Source: a virus. From it: 27,454 nucleotides of DNA. Under the pieces are notes generated by a model, which was given only the letters and a program-made list of their open reading frames with translations, was not told the DNA's origin and did no database searches. How positions within the stretch are numbered: position 1 is the first letter of the stretch; each line of letters opens with the position of its first letter. Positions 24,728 through 27,454 of the stretch are shown in pieces. The stretch lies in the IMG/VR virus record IMGVR_UViG_3300049840_000016, positions 1 to 27,454 of that record; one strand, written 5' to 3'. Both the position numbers and the translations under genes were made by a program.

Positions 24728-24895
24728 TTATGAAACCTTCTTTCCAAAGTAACCAGTTGTTTCATTAATTTTCCTAGTTTCACCTTCTTTGTTTGCATCA
24801 AAAGGTGTTTTTGGTAATTCTATATAAGTAGAACCATCTGGTCTTTTTAACTTTGCACCACCAGTTGGTGATTGTTTTGTGATTCTAGTTACCAT
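24728..24895 (-). CDS. Small protein of 55 residues, unknown function
   Basis: The frame runs from ATG at 24895 to TAA at 24728-24730 and encodes 55 residues beginning MVTRITKQSPTGGAKLKRPD and ending TTGYFGKKVS. It is hydrophilic and basic with no membrane segment. I do not recognise it. It is likely real: AAAGGAATAAG before the ATG is a good ribosome binding site, the stop abuts the next ATG exactly (TAAATG at 24730-24725), and it fills an otherwise empty gap in a tightly packed run. Position suggests an accessory to the following fibre gene. Confidence 0.75.
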   Translation of the reverse strand: MVTRITKQSPTGGAKLKRPDGSTYIELPKTPFDANKEGETRKINETTGYFGKKVS

Positions 24896-24907
24896 TCTTA
24901 TTCCTTT

Positions 24908-24919
24908 TATTTATTTATT
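24908..24919 (-). promoter_or_regulatory. Possible late promoter box (overlapping AATAAATA copies)
   Basis: The minus strand holds two overlapping AATAAATA copies within the 47-base gap 24896-24942, 12-13 bases before the start of the 55-residue gene; another AATAAATA is at 24931-24938. Each is one base away from TATAAATA. The gap is one of the longest in the window, which makes a promoter here plausible, though its A/T content alone may explain the match. Confidence 0.35.
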
Positions 24920-24942
24920 ATTTCTTAGGATATTTATTTTTC

Positions 24943-25740
24943 TTATACCACTAAATATCTAACACCAACTTGTACTGTATTGCCTGGTGCAGAAGAAAAA
25001 GTTAAGGTTGTACCAGACACACTATAATCAGTTGTTGGTTTTTTAATAACTCCATTTTCTGTAACTATAATACTATTTACTGTATGTCCAGTAGTAATTG
25101 TAAATGCAGTTGTTGAACCATCACCAGTAAAATAAGATGATGTATAAGTGAAAGCTGCTTTTGCATTTGTTACTGCGTTGTCTTGAATTTTTGCAGTACC
25201 TACTGAATTATCATCTGGAGAACCTAAATTAACTTCGTTTGTTGTTGATAAATGAACTACCACTATGACAGCAGATGTTTCTGGTGCAGAAGTAAAAGTT
25301 ATAGTTGTACCAGCGATTGAAAAGTTTGTTGTATATTTTTGAAACACACCATTCACAAATGCAATTACAGTTGATGATGGGTTTTGAGGAACTCTTGATA
25401 AAGTAAATGCAGTTGTTCCACTTCCTCCAGTAAATGTATCTATTGTTGGAGTTGTATCTGTGGCTGCTCTTGCTTGAACTATTTGTTGTCTACCAAGATA
25501 AACTACAAAACATCTTACAGAGTTTGCTGGAGCAGAAGCAAAATTAATTTTTTGTACACCACTAACCATTGCGATATCATATGCACTTCCAGGCTCTTGA
25601 ATAACACCACCTAAAGAAACTATAATAGAAGTTGCAGAGGCAACATTATGTGTCAAAGTAAATTGTGTAGTTGAACCATCACCAGTGAAGATGTCTTTTT
25701 CAAATGCACCAAATGTAGGTTCTTTTCCAATATATGCCAT
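24943..25740 (-). CDS. Fibre-like protein with three repeated beta modules
   Basis: The protein has 265 residues built of three copies of one module: FTGDGSTTQFTLTHNV at about 18-33, FTGGSGTTAFTLSRVP at about 103-118, and FTGDGSTTAFTITTGH at about 205-220. Each continues with a VIV...NGV.(Q/K)... segment and ends with TTITF.SAP or TTLTFSSAP and a V.VRYL-type strand. Between modules two and three is a shaft-like stretch DDNSVGTAKIQDNAVTNAKA. It begins MAYIGKEPTFGAF, related to the gene at 12590-13390, so the two are paralogues. AAGGATAAAA before the ATG overlaps the upstream stop. It is probably a trimeric fibre or fibre-connector protein; this is inferred from repeats and context. Confidence 0.84.
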   Translation of the reverse strand: MAYIGKEPTFGAFEKDIFTGDGSTTQFTLTHNVASATSIIVSLGGVIQEPGSAYDIAMVSGVQKINFASAPANSVRCFVVYLGRQQIVQARAATDTTPTIDTFTGGSGTTAFTLSRVPQNPSSTVIAFVNGVFQKYTTNFSIAGTTITFTSAPETSAVIVVVHLSTTNEVNLGSPDDNSVGTAKIQDNAVTNAKAAFTYTSSYFTGDGSTTAFTITTGHTVNSIIVTENGVIKKPTTDYSVSGTTLTFSSAPGNTVQVGVRYLVV

Positions 25741-25743
25741 TTT

Positions 25744-26034
25744 TTATCCTTTAGGGTGTTTATCTTTTATAGCTTTAATTTTTGTTTTCCAACCATCAAT
25801 TCCATTATGATATAAATCATCTAGTTGGTCTTCTATACTTGGATAGTCATCTTTTCTATCCCTTTGGTATTGTAATTTATCATATGCAGTTTTAAGTTCT
25901 GCCATTTTTGTTTTAACTTTATCTTCATCAACAGAAACTAATTTTCCATCTTTATCAAACGCACCAGCAGTATCGTCAACAGTAACGACATCTGAATATA
26001 ATTCTCTGATTGCTTCGTGTCTAGTATAACTCAT
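25744..26034 (-). CDS. Small fibre-associated protein, XkdW-like end
   Basis: The protein has 96 residues from ATG 26034, which gives an ATGA overlap with the upstream stop; an ATG at 26052 in the same frame would add six residues. Residues 1-50 start SYTRHEAIRELYSDVVTVDD. The C-terminus YPSIEDQLDDLYHNGIDGWK, then IKAIKDKHPKG is a known small-phage-protein pattern (YP...DQLD.LYH.......W...I..vK.K.P), similar in style to the end of XkdW-type proteins. Such genes usually sit by tail-fibre genes, as here, and may act in fibre attachment or assembly. The exact role is unknown. Confidence 0.78.
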   Translation of the reverse strand: MSYTRHEAIRELYSDVVTVDDTAGAFDKDGKLVSVDEDKVKTKMAELKTAYDKLQYQRDRKDDYPSIEDQLDDLYHNGIDGWKTKIKAIKDKHPKG

Positions 26035-26552
26035 CCACCTATCTCCATACAAATTAAACTTGTTGAACCTCTAAATAAATCATCAGAACTTCTTCTATTA
26101 ATATAATAAGTATATGAACCACTACTTCCTCTAAAATATAATTTATAAGTTATTTGTGATGTAGTGCTTGGTGAGTCTAAAAAACTATAACCTAGAGAAT
26201 CATACATACCAGTAGAGGCATAAGTAGCTGAACCATAATTATATGAACCACCACCAGTTCCTAGACCAATAGCATTATATCCACCACCAGCAATATCTCT
26301 GTAAATTGTAAAAAACATATGGGCATTTTCATTATTACCCATTGTACCTACATCAAACATTGTTAACACTTTACTAGATGTTGATGATGGAGTTAAAGTT
26401 AAGGATAATCCAGTTATTGCTACATCAGATGTAGATGTTGTAGATGCAGTATCAGATTTAAAAGATGATTGCACTTGTAATATTTTTCCAGCACCACTTG
26501 CAGCTGTTAGTGTATTGTTTACATTTAAATTATCTACTGTTAATGTTCCCAT
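26031..26552 (-). CDS. Beta-rich tail-fibre-like protein
   Basis: The protein has 173 residues. It starts MGTLTVDNLNVNNTLTAASG and continues GKILQVQSSFKSD, then TLTPSSTSSKVLTMFDVGTM, a layout common in marine phage fibre tips: a short attachment segment followed by a globular beta domain. The rest is rich in Gly, Ser and Tyr (GGGSYNYGSATYASTGMYDS, LYFRGSSGSYTYYINRRSSD). The start is coupled to the preceding gene by TAATG at 26552. It ends in an ATGA overlap with the small gene downstream. No enzyme motif is seen. Virion location is inferred. Confidence 0.8.
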   Translation of the reverse strand: MGTLTVDNLNVNNTLTAASGAGKILQVQSSFKSDTASTTSTSDVAITGLSLTLTPSSTSSKVLTMFDVGTMGNNENAHMFFTIYRDIAGGGYNAIGLGTGGGSYNYGSATYASTGMYDSLGYSFLDSPSTTSQITYKLYFRGSSGSYTYYINRRSSDDLFRGSTSLICMEIGG

Positions 26553-27223
26553 TATTTGGTTACTCCATATAAAGTGAATGTTCCAGATATATTGCCTGTA
26601 CTCATATATAATTGTACTGCTGTCCCATCAACAATTTCAGAACTCTCAACAAATGTTGCTGTACCAAATCCAGTAGATTGTACATTGCCTGATATTGGAT
26701 AACCTAAAATCCAATTTGTTTGTGGTGGGTGATTTGAATCACCCATTCTAAATAAATCCATTGTTCCACTTAAAAATTCAAAAGTATCACCAGGCATATA
26801 ATAACCACTTGAAGCATTAGCCGCAAGCCAAAATTGAGCTGCACTTGAAGCCCCTTGTTGTTGTAAACCTGCCACAGATGAAAATCCATTAACAAATACA
26901 GTATTATAGTTTGATGATGTGTTATATGTTGGTGTTGAACCAATACCAAATCTTCCATAAAATAAAGCAGCATTATCAGAAACAGCTGTTACATTATCCA
27001 TAACAATTCTATAACTTGAATAAAGAGCAGAACCAGAAGTTGTGTCTAAATCAGTAAAAGCTACTGTGGCCGCATTAGAAACTGTTTGTGTATTAATTTT
27101 TATAAGACCAACACCAGCACTTCTTAACGCTTCTTGAGAAAGTAGAGTTGTTGATGCAGTTCCATCTGTGATAAGTGCAGTACCATCTCTTTTTTGTATA
27201 CTATCTACTTTTAAAATACCCAT
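26552..27223 (-). CDS. Tail-fibre-like protein with shared C-terminal motif
   Basis: The protein has 223 residues. The start MGILKVDSIQKRDGTALITD is the typical short attachment segment of marine phage fibre proteins. The main body is a predicted beta domain containing SSYRIVMDNVTAVSDNAALF and LYSS-type strands, and the end VQLYMSTGNISGTFTLYGVT is the terminal motif also present at 3457-4320 and 23792-24727. AAGGAAAATAA precedes the ATG, just after the stop of the partial chaperone-like gene. It forms a compact set with the two genes downstream of it. Receptor-binding function is inferred. Confidence 0.82.
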   Translation of the reverse strand: MGILKVDSIQKRDGTALITDGTASTTLLSQEALRSAGVGLIKINTQTVSNAATVAFTDLDTTSGSALYSSYRIVMDNVTAVSDNAALFYGRFGIGSTPTYNTSSNYNTVFVNGFSSVAGLQQQGASSAAQFWLAANASSGYYMPGDTFEFLSGTMDLFRMGDSNHPPQTNWILGYPISGNVQSTGFGTATFVESSEIVDGTAVQLYMSTGNISGTFTLYGVTK

Positions 27224-27232
27224 TTATTTTCC

Positions 27233-27454
27233 TTAGCTTGGTTCTGTTGGCCAAGTAACTTTTTTTACTTTGTCAACAGTATCTAATCCTTTTGTTAAAT
27301 CTCTCAGTTCTTCTCTATACACTTGCCATTTACCTTTAGTTGTACTATCCATTCTAGAGTCACTTATGTCTGGCATTTGTGTCCAATCACTTTCTTTTAA
27401 AAGTCTATTTCTTATTGGTCGTATTTCATCTAATGCTTCACGAAGTTCACCCTC
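27233..27454 (-). CDS. Tail-assembly-chaperone-like protein (copy 1), 5' end outside window
   Basis: The last 73 residues are in the window and end at TAA 27233-27235. The pattern IRPIRNRLLKESDWTQMPDI, then KGKWQVYREELRDLTKGLDT and KVTWPTEPS matches the chaperone-like gene at 23467-23760, with a small length difference between SDW and W..YR. Its start lies beyond the right edge. It precedes the fibre gene at 26552-27223. A role in tail or fibre assembly is inferred from family pattern. Confidence 0.78.
   Translation of the reverse strand, partial: EGELREALDEIRPIRNRLLKESDWTQMPDISDSRMDSTTKGKWQVYREELRDLTKGLDTVDKVKKVTWPTEPS
27238..27316 (-). repeat. Direct repeat, copy B (3' end of chaperone-like gene)
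   Basis: This matches 23472-23550 in the same orientation at roughly 85-90 percent by eye. It could serve as homology for recombination that would delete or duplicate the 3.8 kb between the copies, which holds four fibre-type genes and three small ones. Confidence 0.8.

Noticed and set aside
24896-24942. Terminator in the longest intergenic gaps (also 7132-7169, 8573-8599, 23761-23791)
   Set aside because: No GC-containing stem followed by a T run is visible on the coding strand; the gaps hold only AT-rich leader sequence and candidate promoters.
1-27454. tRNA genes or insertion sequences
   Set aside because: Gaps are too short and I saw no cloverleaf-type sequence, transposase frame or terminal inverted repeats.

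Overview
This window is a stretch of the late (virion structure) region of an AT-rich, T4-like contractile-tailed phage, most likely a marine one that infects a low-GC bacterium such as a SAR11-type host. Three things support this. All recognisable genes lie on the minus strand in one tightly packed run. The neck proteins gp13, gp14 and gp15, the small terminase gp16 and a baseplate gp8-type protein resemble those of marine T4-like phages (cyanophages, pelagiphages). The remaining genes are repeated tail-fibre or adhesin genes of the kind seen in that group. The host assignment is an inference.

Read in the direction of transcription (right to left), the window holds: the 3' end of a tail-assembly-chaperone-like gene (27454-27233); two beta-rich fibre-like genes and a small accessory gene (27223-25744); a three-module fibre protein (25740-24943); a 55-residue gene (24895-24728); a second long fibre protein (24727-23792); a second chaperone-like gene (23760-23467); a gp8-like baseplate wedge protein (23438-21921); a giant 2441-residue DUF4815-type structural protein (21918-14593); three small structural genes (14589-13403); a second three-module fibre protein (13390-12590); two glycine-rich adhesins (12587-9126); a basic protein of unknown function (9112-8600); two different 2-oxoglutarate/Fe(II) oxygenases (8572-7170); gp13, gp14 and gp15 (7131-4340); a fibre gene wedged between gp15 and gp16 (4320-3457); gp16 (3457-3068); and three more adhesin paralogues (3062 to beyond the left edge). 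The large terminase gp17, which follows gp16 in T4, is not in the window.

The genes are coupled by 1, 4, 10 and 11 base stop/start overlaps. A T4-type late box TATAAATA precedes gp13. A full-consensus host-type promoter (TTGACA, 16 bases, TATAAT) precedes the two oxygenase genes, which suggests these cargo genes can be expressed separately from the late operon.

The most unusual signals are: (1) near-complete absence of GATC and CATG across 27 kb, enforced at codon level (Asp is GAC before a C, His is CAC before a G); (2) five adhesin paralogues with conserved ends and exchangeable, deletable glycine-rich centres; (3) an oxygenase whose distal iron-binding histidine appears to be tryptophan; and (4) small beta modules and a DGTD-type motif shared between neck, baseplate and fibre proteins.
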